From contig NZ_JAGING010000001.1 in the NCBI RefSeq assembly GCF_017875835.1, positions 2,914,001 through 2,978,000 on the forward strand: 64,000 bases of DNA. Direction: 5' to 3'. A model generated the notes under the pieces. The model saw only the letters and a list, made by a program, of their open reading frames with translations. It did no database searches and was not told the DNA's origin. The position numbers and the translations under genes were made by a program. Source of the stretch: Psychrobacter sp. PL19 (GTDB lineage Bacteria > Pseudomonadota > Gammaproteobacteria > Pseudomonadales > Moraxellaceae). Each line of letters begins with the position of its first letter. The stretch's first letter is position 1. This document shows, piece by piece, positions 29,276-36,920 of the stretch.

Positions 29276-29944
29276 TTAAACGCTGTCCGGACTGCGCAGG
29301 TTTTTCACCGCGATACGATCCGCTTGTTTGCGATCACGCTCAGGGGTCATTTGTGGCTGATAGACCCCTTTGTCATCGACATGAATACCTAGCGGACGAC
29401 GCTCTTTAGTGATGGACTCTTGCAATAACATCAGCCCTTGAATCAAGGCTTCTGGACGCGGTGGGCAGCCAGGTACATAGACATCGACTGGAATAATTTT
29501 ATCCACGCCCTGTACCACCGAATAAATATCGTACATACCGCCAGAGTTGGCACAGGCACCCATAGAAATAACCCATTTGGGCTCGAGCATTTGCTCATAA
29601 AGCCGCTGAATAACGGGTGCCATTTTGATAAAGCAAGTACCCGCTACAATCATCACATCCGCCTGACGCGGAGAGGCGCGAATAACTTCTGCCCCAAAAC
29701 GCGACAAATCATGAACCGCGGTTAAGGTAGTGGCATATTCCACATAGCAGCAAGACGTACCAAAGTTAAAGGGCCACAATGAGTTCTTACGTCCCCAGTT
29801 GGCAGTTGAGTGCACTACATCTTCTAGACGACCCATAAAGACGTTTTTGTTGACCTCGTCTTCAAGGGGATCATTGACAGTTTGACGGGTCTGCGCAGGA
29901 TAAGTCTCTGCATCAGGGTTGGCTTTTGTTAAGGTATATTTCAT
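29276..29944 (-). CDS. nuoB: NADH-quinone oxidoreductase subunit B (cluster N2)
   Basis: Peripheral subunit holding the terminal 4Fe-4S cluster N2, next to the quinone site. The adjacent-Cys motif in GTSCCYVEY (about residues 63-71), [22 protein letters not shown] and [14 protein letters not shown] supply the cluster ligands. The length of 222 matches the family (E. coli 220). Confidence 0.97.
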   Translation of the reverse strand: MKYTLTKANPDAETYPAQTRQTVNDPLEDEVNKNVFMGRLEDVVHSTANWGRKNSLWPFNFGTSCCYVEYATTLTAVHDLSRFGAEVIRASPRQADVMIVAGTCFIKMAPVIQRLYEQMLEPKWVISMGACANSGGMYDIYSVVQGVDKIIPVDVYVPGCPPRPEALIQGLMLLQESITKERRPLGIHVDDKGVYQPQMTPERDRKQADRIAVKNLRSPDSV

Positions 29945-30017
29945 AACAGTTAACCTTTAAATGAAGCGCAGTATGGCAATGCTATTAATAACTGCCGATT
30001 ATCCTGCGAATATTTGG

Positions 30018-30089
30018 TTTGTTCGTAACTTTATTCATGGCCTTGTTCGTAACTTGATTTGTTCGTAACTTGATTTGTTCGTAACTTCA
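30018..30089 (-). repeat. 16-bp tandem repeats in the nuoA-nuoB gap
   Basis: Three head-to-tail units of TTGTTCGTAACTTGAT (30042 onward) and an earlier isolated copy of the same word at 30018. The gap between nuoA and nuoB is 188 bp. Confidence 0.85.
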
Positions 30090-30132
30090 ATGGCGACTGA
30101 GTTTGTAGTACAGTCGCTTAATCCTATGATTA

Positions 30133-30762
30133 TTAACGGTTGGGCTCAACATTGGTGTTTTGCGCAGACGCCGCAAAATCCACAGAGGTAATGTTACCTG
30201 TGGTATTAATATGATCAATGGTCTGTAAGTGGCGGCGATTGGCTTCAATATTGTTAGAGACGTTAATTTGTCCTGAGGATTGCGCTGGGATCTTGCCGGT
30301 GGGATCTACCATCAGCTCATCGACCCCATCAAACTTAGTAATATCCGCTAAGTTAAAGCCAGCAGGCGTCGCATAAAGTCGTGCTTTTTTACCAAGCTTG
30401 TCAACAGGTGCCCAATTCAAGGCCCCTAAGCCTAGCTCATATATCAGGCCGATAATTAGGACGCCGATAAACACTGCCGCCGCTGCGAACCCAAGCCAGC
30501 CGACTTCACGGACTGAAACCGCATAGGCATACAGATATAAAGCTTCTAAATCGAAAATGACAAAGAAAATGGCAACCAGATAGAATTTAGCGGACAAACG
30601 AATACGGGCGTTGCCGGATCCGACCACACCTGCTTCAAACACTTCTTCTTTTTGTAAGCCGTGAGAACGTCCACCCAGCAAGCGCGGGACGACCAGCATA
30701 AACACAACTAGGCCGATAGCGGCTAGAATAAAAGCAACTGCTGACCAATTAAAGGCAGACAT
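30133..30762 (-). CDS. nuoA: NADH-quinone oxidoreductase subunit A, with C-terminal extension
   Basis: First gene of the operon; a membrane subunit with three hydrophobic segments. KFYLVAIFFVIFDLEALYLY is the conserved second helix region with the essential acidic residues. Family members have about 120-150 residues, while this one has 209: an extra hydrophilic tail of roughly 60 residues (DELMVDPTGKIPAQSSGQIN ...) follows the third helix. GAGGAG lies about a dozen bases before the ATG. Confidence 0.95.
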   Translation of the reverse strand: MSAFNWSAVAFILAAIGLVVFMLVVPRLLGGRSHGLQKEEVFEAGVVGSGNARIRLSAKFYLVAIFFVIFDLEALYLYAYAVSVREVGWLGFAAAAVFIGVLIIGLIYELGLGALNWAPVDKLGKKARLYATPAGFNLADITKFDGVDELMVDPTGKIPAQSSGQINVSNNIEANRRHLQTIDHINTTGNITSVDFAASAQNTNVEPNR

Positions 30763-30823
30763 GATAATACGTGCTCCTCACCCAATCGAGTATCATAAGC
30801 ACCTTAGACTCCAATCACTTACC

Positions 30824-30868
30824 AGGTCACATTAATGCAAGTCACATTAATACAAGTCACATTAATGC
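30824..30868 (+). repeat. 15-bp tandem repeat upstream of nuoA
   Basis: Three units of AAGTCACATTAATGC (one with AC in place of GC), ending at 30868. Confidence 0.9.
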
Positions 30869-30892
30869 AAGTCTGATCAATAGCAACGTGAT

Positions 30893-30920
30893 GGTATAAC
30901 AGTCTATCTGATACGAACAA
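30893..30920 (-). promoter_or_regulatory. Possible nuoA promoter
   Basis: On the minus strand, TTGTTC (30920-30915), 16-bp spacer, TATACC (30898-30893), about 130 bp before the nuoA start. Both boxes are imperfect; the tandem repeat would be in the leader. Confidence 0.3.
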
Positions 30921-31067
30921 AAACACAATTAATTATACTGGTAATGGCCAATTATCGAGCTTATTGCTGACAGTGCGAAACGGTCGCAACCGTAAAACTA
31001 TCTATACATTGAGCGTTACTGATATTGACTGCAATCTGCTAATGATAAATAGTAGCAATTACAGAAC

Positions 31068-31105
31068 AATAGTTTTTGAATAAATGAGCGTATTGAAAAA
31101 CTATT
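31068..31105. repeat. Inverted repeat, 15-bp arms
   Basis: AATAGTTTTTGAATA and TATTGAAAAACTATT are complementary at 14 of 15 positions with an 8-base loop. No T-run follows on either strand, so it is not a standard terminator. Confidence 0.75.
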
Positions 31106-31617
31106 AACATCAAATACGAAATCCAGCTTGGATAAAAGCTGGTCGTCGAACGCATACTCTACCAACGCTAGATAAACTTATTAAATCAATATTATAGTGA
31201 CTGCTTCAACAGCGACTGATTTAATAACTTATTAACACCTGGTCAACAATGGCGTGACAACTGGCATAAACTGTTCACTTACTATACGCATATTAGGCTT
31301 TGAAAGCCAGTTTTTAACTGTATGGAGCGGTCACTTTATATGCTACAAAATATGTATCTCGAGCAGAAAACCATGCTACGGCCTATGTTATATTTTACTC
31401 TGTAAGGCATAAAAACCAACATAGTGACTTGATATAAGCAATAAATTAGCGGATATTGTAAACCTATTAATTCCAATTGCAACCGGTCCAAACACTAGTT
31501 TGAGTAAACATTGACACATAAAGCAGTCGTTTACCGTTTATTACATAGCCACTCACTATTGGTTATGGCTAAGGGCTGATGCTATCAAAATAAACTATTG
31601 CCAACCTGCTACTCAAT

Positions 31618-31655
31618 AAAAAAGGACAAACCAAATAGTGGTTTGTCCTTTTTTA
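31618..31655 (-). terminator. Terminator of lolA
   Basis: A 13-bp perfect stem (AAAAGGACAAACC/GGTTTGTCCTTTT) with a 7-base loop and T-runs at both sides. It lies about 43 bp after the lolA stop and works symmetrically. Confidence 0.9.
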
Positions 31656-31697
31656 TTTATTCAAACATGTTTGTCTAATGATAGCTTTAATGACCGA

Positions 31698-32402
31698 TTA
31701 CTGGTTGATAACATCAACACCTTTTGGCGGAGTAAATTTAAACTGGCTGCTACTGATACTTGGGTTGAGCTTGATACTACTAAACTTAATGGAAGTCGTT
31801 TGCCCTAGGGTATCATTAAGCACCATCATGACTGGCTTACCACCACTAAAGCTCACTGACAAGTTTTTAAAACTGGCACTATCTGATTTGGGATACAGCA
31901 CGTAGTAGTTTTTATTAGCATAAGGCTGAGTAATTTTAAAGTTTTTATCAATTTTACTGGGATCGCCTGATAACAATAGCGCTGGCGTATTGCCTACTTG
32001 GCTATCTACCTTTTGATTGGTCGCTTGCTCTAAATCTTTATCATATATCCACATCGAACTGCTATTAGCTATGATCAGCTGTTGTGATGGCGACTTGGTT
32101 TCCCAGCGGAAATTATTAGGGCGCTGGACGCTCATTGAGCCTTTAAAGGTACCACTGCTTGCGCCTTTTGTGGTCTGAGTAAAGTCAGCGGTCATGCTTT
32201 TGGTATTGGTCAATAGCTTATTTAAGCGTTTGGCAGCGACTAGACTGTCAGCAGGAGCGGCACTAGCTGACTGGGTCAAGGCTATCATGGGTGCAGCGAC
32301 CCCAAGCGTGGTCATCAATACCCCAGCCAAAGCGCCACTCATTATTTTTTGTTTGACAGTCGCTGTTGGTTTAATGGTTTGCTTAGTTAATAAAGTCATC
32401 AT
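31698..32402 (-). CDS. lolA: Periplasmic lipoprotein chaperone LolA
   Basis: Carries lipoproteins from the LolCDE transporter to LolB across the periplasm. About 234 residues from the chosen start, beginning with a signal peptide (hydrophobic core SGALAGVLMTTLGVAAPMIA, cleavage near SASA-A). The mature part has the family's LTNTKSMTADFTQT, RPNNFRWE and SMWIYDKDLEQ motifs. I chose ATG 32402 (or 32399) because AGAGGAAAT sits directly before it; the longer reading from 32444 lacks this signal. The n-region is long and Thr/Lys-rich. Monocistronic, with its own terminator. Confidence 0.92.
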   Translation of the reverse strand: MMTLLTKQTIKPTATVKQKIMSGALAGVLMTTLGVAAPMIALTQSASAAPADSLVAAKRLNKLLTNTKSMTADFTQTTKGASSGTFKGSMSVQRPNNFRWETKSPSQQLIIANSSSMWIYDKDLEQATNQKVDSQVGNTPALLLSGDPSKIDKNFKITQPYANKNYYVLYPKSDSASFKNLSVSFSGGKPVMMVLNDTLGQTTSIKFSSIKLNPSISSSQFKFTPPKGVDVINQ

Positions 32403-32658
32403 ATTTCCTCTCATTTTAAAAAAATAGCAATTAGTCTCTAGCAATTGGTCTGTTAGTCTTTAAAGCAGCCGCGTATTTGTTCTGGTAGAATTTTTTGAGT
32501 GTTATTTATTAGTTATCACAGCGCTATTGACCAACGACCACATTGTGGCAGTTTTTTTATTACGCGCCTAGACCTGAATTGCAATCATTACTACGCCTGC
32601 CATACACGCTTGTAACTAAAAAATTCACCCTATTTTATTCTGGTGTTTATAGAATTTT

Positions 32659-32720
32659 TATCAAATAGTGCCGTAGAACCTTGTTACTTCTAGAGCATGG
32701 ATATCAGGCGCTATTTGATA
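32659..32720. repeat. Inverted repeat with 14-bp arms
   Basis: TATCAAATAGTGCC (32659) and GGCGCTATTTGATA (32707) are complementary at 13 of 14 positions. They are separated by 34 bp that itself holds a TAGAA/TTCTA stem. The pairing extends outward weakly in A/T bases. Confidence 0.8.
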
Positions 32721-32742
32721 AATATTAGTAAAATATAAACAT

Positions 32743-32782
32743 AAAAAAGTCCCCATCACCGACTGGTAATAGGGACTTTTCT
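32743..32782 (-). terminator. Terminator of rplU-rpmA
   Basis: AAAAGTCCC/GGGACTTTT outer stem with an inner CACC/GGT pair and T-rich ends, about 50 bp after rpmA. Confidence 0.88.
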
Positions 32783-32833
32783 ATTTGCTATAAGGACTTA
32801 TTTAAATACAATAAGCCAGTAGCACAGCAGCAA

Positions 32834-33091
32834 TTATGCGCCTTCAACCATCACGTAGCGACGATTAAATTTACCTTTGGTCGCAAACTTTACCACACCA
32901 TCATTCAGTGCAAATAAAGTATGGTCACGACCCATGCCAACACCAGCGCCGGCGTGGAATTCTGTACCACGTTGACGAACAATGATGTTACCAGCAACGA
33001 TGGTTTGACCACCGAAGATTTTTACGCCGAGCATTTTTGGGTTTGAATCACGACCGTTACGTGTCGAGCCGGCAGCTTTTTTATGTGCCAT
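32834..33091 (-). CDS. rpmA: 50S ribosomal protein L27
   Basis: An 85-residue ribosomal protein near the peptidyl-transferase centre. It starts with [19 protein letters not shown], the classical L27 N-terminus, and contains [20 protein letters not shown] and GRDHTLFAL. Length equals E. coli L27 (85). It follows rplU after 91 bp, the usual order. Confidence 0.99.
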   Translation of the reverse strand: MAHKKAAGSTRNGRDSNPKMLGVKIFGGQTIVAGNIIVRQRGTEFHAGAGVGMGRDHTLFALNDGVVKFATKGKFNRRYVMVEGA

Positions 33092-33182
33092 GAGAAAATC
33101 TCCTTGTTAATGTGACTTATCGCTAATGCGATAACTCTTAAGCTTTTAGTGCGCTGTTAAGCTTTAATAAGTAAGCTGATAA

Positions 33183-33494
33183 CTAAGCATTAATCGCTTT
33201 GATTTTTAACAAGGTATACCATTGGCGGTGACCTTGCTCTTTGTGATAATGCTTACGACGATTGTGCTTGACGATACGGATTTTTTCGCCGCGGCCATGC
33301 TCAACCACTTCAACTTCTACGCTGACACCATCAACGACTGGCTGACCAATTTTGACGGTTTCGCCGTCAACAATCATCAACACGTCTTCAAATTTGATTG
33401 TTTCGCCGACTTCTGCTTTTAGTAGTTCAACTTTAAGCAACTCGTTGACGACTACACGGTGCTGTTTACCACCAGTTTTGATTACTGCGTACAT
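33183..33494 (-). CDS. rplU: 50S ribosomal protein L21
   Basis: A 103-residue 23S rRNA-binding protein: [14 protein letters not shown] at the N-terminus and [25 protein letters not shown] C-terminal half typical of L21. Same length as E. coli L21. An extended -10 promoter lies about 40 bp upstream. It is divergent from ispB, an arrangement also seen in E. coli. Confidence 0.99.
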   Translation of the reverse strand: MYAVIKTGGKQHRVVVNELLKVELLKAEVGETIKFEDVLMIVDGETVKIGQPVVDGVSVEVEVVEHGRGEKIRIVKHNRRKHYHKEQGHRQWYTLLKIKAINA

Positions 33495-33530
33495 TGTCTA
33501 ACTCCGTTTAACCCGTGTGCCGTGGCTAAT

Positions 33531-33539
33531 ATTATACCA
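33531..33539 (-). promoter_or_regulatory. rplU extended -10 promoter
   Basis: TGGTATAAT on the minus strand is a consensus extended -10 (TGnTATAAT); the -35 region is weak. About 37 bp before the rplU start. Confidence 0.6.
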
Positions 33540-33888
33540 GCGCTTCGTAAACGAACACGACAGGGAAAAATTAAAGGCAAGATTTTACGGCTTTTTGCCC
33601 ATAAAAGCAAGCCGCTCGTCCTAATTTTAAAAAGTGTTCTAATTTTAAAAAGTGTTCTAAAAAATGATGATGCCCATAAATCTATGCATAAGCAGCGCTA
33701 TTATAACTTATACAATCAGTGACTTACAATGCCTTATATATTTGTCTCTACTATTAAATAATAATTAATGGCTATTAATTATTGTTTAATGCCTATGTTG
33801 GTGGCTTTTTAAGCTGTAAGTAAGGCAACCATTTGGTTCTTAGCTCATTTTATATCATATTTTAGTCACCGATTTGAGCGTTTAGCTA

Positions 33889-33897
33889 TGCTATTAT
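33889..33897 (+). promoter_or_regulatory. Possible ispB extended -10
   Basis: TGCTATTAT fits TGnTAnnaT, 74 bp before ispB; no clear -35. Confidence 0.35.
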
Positions 33898-33970
33898 AAG
33901 CAAGCCAATTGCACTAATTGATATCACTATCAAAAAACTCTCTTTATTCTACTTAATATGACTATTTACT

Positions 33971-35008
33971 ATGACCCTTACTTCTTTGTCTAGCGCCTCA
34001 TCTAGTGCATCTGCCACACTACTGTCCACACCAAGCTATGCCGATATTCAAAGCATCGTTGCTGATGATTTTGAGATTATGGATAAGCAAGTTTTTGGTA
34101 GTCTTAATTCCAAAGTACAGCTAGTGATGAACGTCTCAAAACATGTGATCGACGCGGGCGGCAAACGGATGCGGCCATTGATCACCTTGCTGTGTGCACG
34201 AATGTTTCATGATGCGCCGTCACAACAAGCGATGCATTTGGCTGCCATTACCGAGATGCTGCATACCGCAACCTTAGTCCATGATGATGTGATTGATGAA
34301 TCAGGGCAACGCCGTGGTAAGCCCACAGCCAATGCAACTTGGGACAATGCCACCGCTGTGCTAGTGGGTGATTATCTGATTGCGCGAGCCTTTAACTTAT
34401 TGGTCGGCTTTCAAAGTTTGCCACTGTTGCAACTGTTCTCAGATGGTACTTGTGATATTGCCGAAGGCGAAGTATTGCAGCTTCAGCATCAGCATAACCC
34501 GGCTGCCACCGAAGAGGATTATCTGCGCATCATTGATGGCAAAACCTCACGGCTGTTTATGATGGCGACTCAAGGGACTGCTATCTTGCAAGGACAAACC
34601 CAGCACCTTGCTGCATTGGCCGCTTTCGGTCAGCATTTTGGTAATGCCTTTCAGATTGTTGATGATGTGCTCGATTACAGTGGTGATAGTGAGTTAATGG
34701 GCAAGAATCTAGGCGATGATTTAGCAGAAGGCAAACCTACCCTACCGACTATCAAAGCGCTCGATCTATTAAAAGATAGCAGCCAACCAGGTTATGATCA
34801 GTTACGTATCGCGGTACAAACTGGCAAAACCCCAGATGCCGCACAGTTAATTGAACTGGTGCGCAATTCAGGGTCATTAACTTATTGTAAGCAGCGCGCT
34901 TTAGAAGAGACCAAGCTGGCCCAACAAGCTCTCAGCACTCTACCCAATAATCGCTATCGCCAAGGATTGTTTCAGTTGACTGAGCTTGCCAGCGCGCGGT
35001 TGCTATAA
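33971..35008 (+). CDS. ispB: Octaprenyl diphosphate synthase
   Basis: A trans-prenyltransferase that builds the C40 side chain of ubiquinone. First Asp-rich motif: LVHDDVIDESGQRRGKPT (about residues 100-117); second: QIVDDVLDYSGD (about residues 229-240). GGKRMRPLI and DGKTSRLFMMAT are the substrate-binding lysine/arginine motifs. The length of 345 residues is close to E. coli IspB (323), with an extra Ser/Thr/Ala-rich N-terminus. Chain length is inferred from the genomic context beside rplU; the sequence alone does not settle C40 versus C45. Confidence 0.93.
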   Translation: MTLTSLSSASSSASATLLSTPSYADIQSIVADDFEIMDKQVFGSLNSKVQLVMNVSKHVIDAGGKRMRPLITLLCARMFHDAPSQQAMHLAAITEMLHTATLVHDDVIDESGQRRGKPTANATWDNATAVLVGDYLIARAFNLLVGFQSLPLLQLFSDGTCDIAEGEVLQLQHQHNPAATEEDYLRIIDGKTSRLFMMATQGTAILQGQTQHLAALAAFGQHFGNAFQIVDDVLDYSGDSELMGKNLGDDLAEGKPTLPTIKALDLLKDSSQPGYDQLRIAVQTGKTPDAAQLIELVRNSGSLTYCKQRALEETKLAQQALSTLPNNRYRQGLFQLTELASARLL

Positions 35009-35041
35009 GACTTTTTTTATCGATCACATTTAATTATTGCT

Positions 35042-35074
35042 AAAGCGCTCGTTTTCTGTACGAGGCGCTTTTTT
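35042..35074 (+). terminator. Terminator of ispB
   Basis: AAAGCGCTCGT/ACGAGGCGCTTT stem with one bulged G and a run of six T, 33 bp after the stop. Confidence 0.85.
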
Positions 35075-35269
35075 ACTGTATTGATCAGTCATTATCGTTC
35101 TGATTCTATGCAAACTCACTTATACAACAAAACTTAACAATATGCCAAACAGCCAGTTATTATAAAGTTTCCTAAGCGTTTTTTCGTGTAACGCTTGTGT
35201 TACCAGTGTTCTTTATAGAGAGTCAAAACCCAAATACAACTTTATGAGAGCAGACATGCTTTTGAGTGC

Positions 35270-35301
35270 TTGACTACGGGGTAGACCCTATAGTTTATAA
35301 T
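35270..35301 (+). promoter_or_regulatory. RND operon promoter with 20-bp spacer and dyad
   Basis: TTGACT (35270-35275) and a perfect TATAAT (35296-35301) are separated by 20 bp instead of the usual 17. The spacer holds ACTACGGG/CCCTATAGT, an imperfect dyad. Over-long spacers with a dyad between the boxes are the mark of MerR-type regulated promoters. About 185 bp before the adaptor start. No regulator gene adjoins. Confidence 0.5.
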
Positions 35302-35484
35302 AGCCTACTAAATTAAATCTGCTTATCCGGTTTTTGCACGTGCTACTCTCTATCTACACGTGCCTAGTCGCTAATGAATATTGGCAACGGTGACTGCATA
35401 ATTATTGTTTATATCGATAACGTTCCAAATTTATCACTACACTTTTCATACTGTATCAATATTATATTATTGCCGAGGACATTG

Positions 35485-36885
35485 ATGAAGCATTCTTATC
35501 TTGCGCTTGTAATAGCATCTGTACTATCTGGAGCTGTACTGGTTGGCTGTGACAAAAACGAGGACGCCGCTGGTGGAGCAGCACAGCAGCAGATGCCACC
35601 TGCCGTCGTCAACGTCCAGACCGTGACTTTTGGCACCGTACCTCAAGTACAGATCTTTTCTGGCCGTACTGCAGCCTATCAGACTGCAGACGTTCGCCCA
35701 CAAGTAAATGGCATTATTGACGAAATACTATTCCGTGAAGGCAGTACGGTCCAAAAGGGCCAGCCCTTATATCGTATCAATACCGATAACTACACGACTT
35801 CTATTGTGAGTGGTCAAGCAGCGGTAGCACAGGCAGAGGCCAACTATCAGACCGCCGTGGCTAATAATGCCAATGCGAAAGCGGAGCTAGTCAGTCGCCA
35901 AGCGTCATTATCACAAGCTCAAAATGACTTACAGCGTTTGAGTGGTTTGGTCGAAATTGATGCCATCTCTAAACAGCAATATGATCAAGCGGTAACCCAA
36001 GTGCGTACTGCCCAAGCCGCTGTGCAAAGTGCCAATGCGGCTATCGGTCAATCGCAAGCAGGTATTGAAAGTGCAAAAGCCGGTATTCAAACGGCAAAAG
36101 CCGGTCTCGATACCAGCACCTTAGATCTCAATCGTACTATCGTACGGGCGCCAATCACCGGTCGTAGTGACCGATCGAGCGTCACTGCCGGTACCTTAGT
36201 CAGTGCCAGTCAAGCCAATCCGCTGGTCACTATTTCACGCTTAGATCCTATCTATGTCGATATCAGTCAATCATCGTCTGAGCTGCTCAATCTACGCCAG
36301 CAAATATCTGCGGGTAAAGCCCAAACAGGCATGAATACCGTCGAACTGGTATTAGAAGACGGTTCTGTTTATCCGGTAAAAGGTAAGCTTTCTTTATCAG
36401 AGGCGAAAGTCGATGAGTCAACTGGGGCAGTAACCTTACGTGCCGTATTTCCAAATAAGAACAACATCTTGCTCCCAGGCATGTATGTCAGCGCACGCTT
36501 GACCCAAAGTGTCATTACCAATGCCGCTTTAGTGCCACAAAGTGCGGTTATGCGTTCGACTAAAAGCGAAACTCAAGTTTATATCGTTGATGAAAATAAC
36601 AAAATCCAAGTTCGTCCGGTTACGATTAATGGTACTTATAATGGACAATGGGTAGTCACTGACGGTCTAGAGAGTGGCGATAAAGTGGTGGTTATCGGTG
36701 GCGCAAAAGTGAAGCCTGAACAAGAAGTGGTCACTGAGCCTTTGGAAAATCCAAACCCAGCACCCTCCGAGCAAGCTGCCCCTACTGGCACTGCTGCCAA
36801 AACACCGCAGCAAGCTGCAAAAAATATGGATAAGTCTACCGATGGCAAAACTGCCAATAAACCGGCACCAGCAGCCGCCAATTAA
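35485..36885 (+). CDS. RND efflux periplasmic adaptor (membrane fusion lipoprotein)
   Basis: AcrA/MexA-type adaptor joining an RND pump to an outer-membrane channel; 466 residues. Signal peptide with lipobox LVGC (Cys22), then beta-barrel/lipoyl and alpha-hairpin regions: VRPQVNGIIDEILFREGSTV is the lipoyl-type motif, and the Ala/Gln-rich repeats IGQSQAGIESAKAGIQTAKA form the hairpin. RAPITGRSDRSSVTAGTLV is also conserved. A Pro/Ala/Lys-rich tail of about 50 residues follows. The start 35485 places a normal signal peptide after CGAGGAC; an open frame runs 37 codons further upstream without one. First gene of a three-gene operon. Confidence 0.93.
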   Translation: MKHSYLALVIASVLSGAVLVGCDKNEDAAGGAAQQQMPPAVVNVQTVTFGTVPQVQIFSGRTAAYQTADVRPQVNGIIDEILFREGSTVQKGQPLYRINTDNYTTSIVSGQAAVAQAEANYQTAVANNANAKAELVSRQASLSQAQNDLQRLSGLVEIDAISKQQYDQAVTQVRTAQAAVQSANAAIGQSQAGIESAKAGIQTAKAGLDTSTLDLNRTIVRAPITGRSDRSSVTAGTLVSASQANPLVTISRLDPIYVDISQSSSELLNLRQQISAGKAQTGMNTVELVLEDGSVYPVKGKLSLSEAKVDESTGAVTLRAVFPNKNNILLPGMYVSARLTQSVITNAALVPQSAVMRSTKSETQVYIVDENNKIQVRPVTINGTYNGQWVVTDGLESGDKVVVIGGAKVKPEQEVVTEPLENPNPAPSEQAAPTGTAAKTPQQAAKNMDKSTDGKTANKPAPAAAN

Positions 36886-36920
36886 TTCCATTCAAAGCTA
36901 GGAAGACTTAGGGATATACT

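Larger units (their letters stand above)
30763..31617. other. Long non-coding region upstream of nuoA
   Basis: About 855 bp without a credible ORF between nuoA and the lolA terminator. It holds a 15-bp tandem repeat (30824-30868), a possible nuoA promoter (30893-30920), a 38-base inverted repeat (31068-31105) and a short stem CCAGCTT/AAGCTGG near 31131-31151. No recognised RNA family. A leader or small RNA is possible. Confidence 0.5.
32403..32833. other. Region between rpmA and lolA
   Basis: About 430 bp. It contains the rpmA terminator (32743-32782) and, between it and lolA, a long inverted repeat (32659-32720). The lolA promoter should be near 32450-32600, but I see no clear boxes. Confidence 0.5.
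33495..33970. other. Divergent rplU/ispB promoter region
   Basis: A 476-bp AT-rich region. It holds the rplU extended -10 (33531-33539), a near-perfect direct repeat TTCTAATTTTAAAAAGTG (about 33620-33660), an AT palindrome ATTAAT...ATTAAT near 33760 and a possible ispB -10 (33889-33897). No ORF. Confidence 0.5.
35009..35484. other. ispB-RND operon intergenic region
   Basis: Contains the ispB terminator (35042-35074) and a promoter with a 20-bp spacer (35270-35301). The stretch 35374-35484 is open in the adaptor-protein frame but lacks a signal peptide and ribosome-binding site; I treat it as a leader. Confidence 0.6.

Noticed and set aside
35374-35484. Upstream extension of the RND adaptor frame
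   Set aside because: The extra 37 residues would bury the lipoprotein signal peptide, and the ATG at 35485 has a better site.
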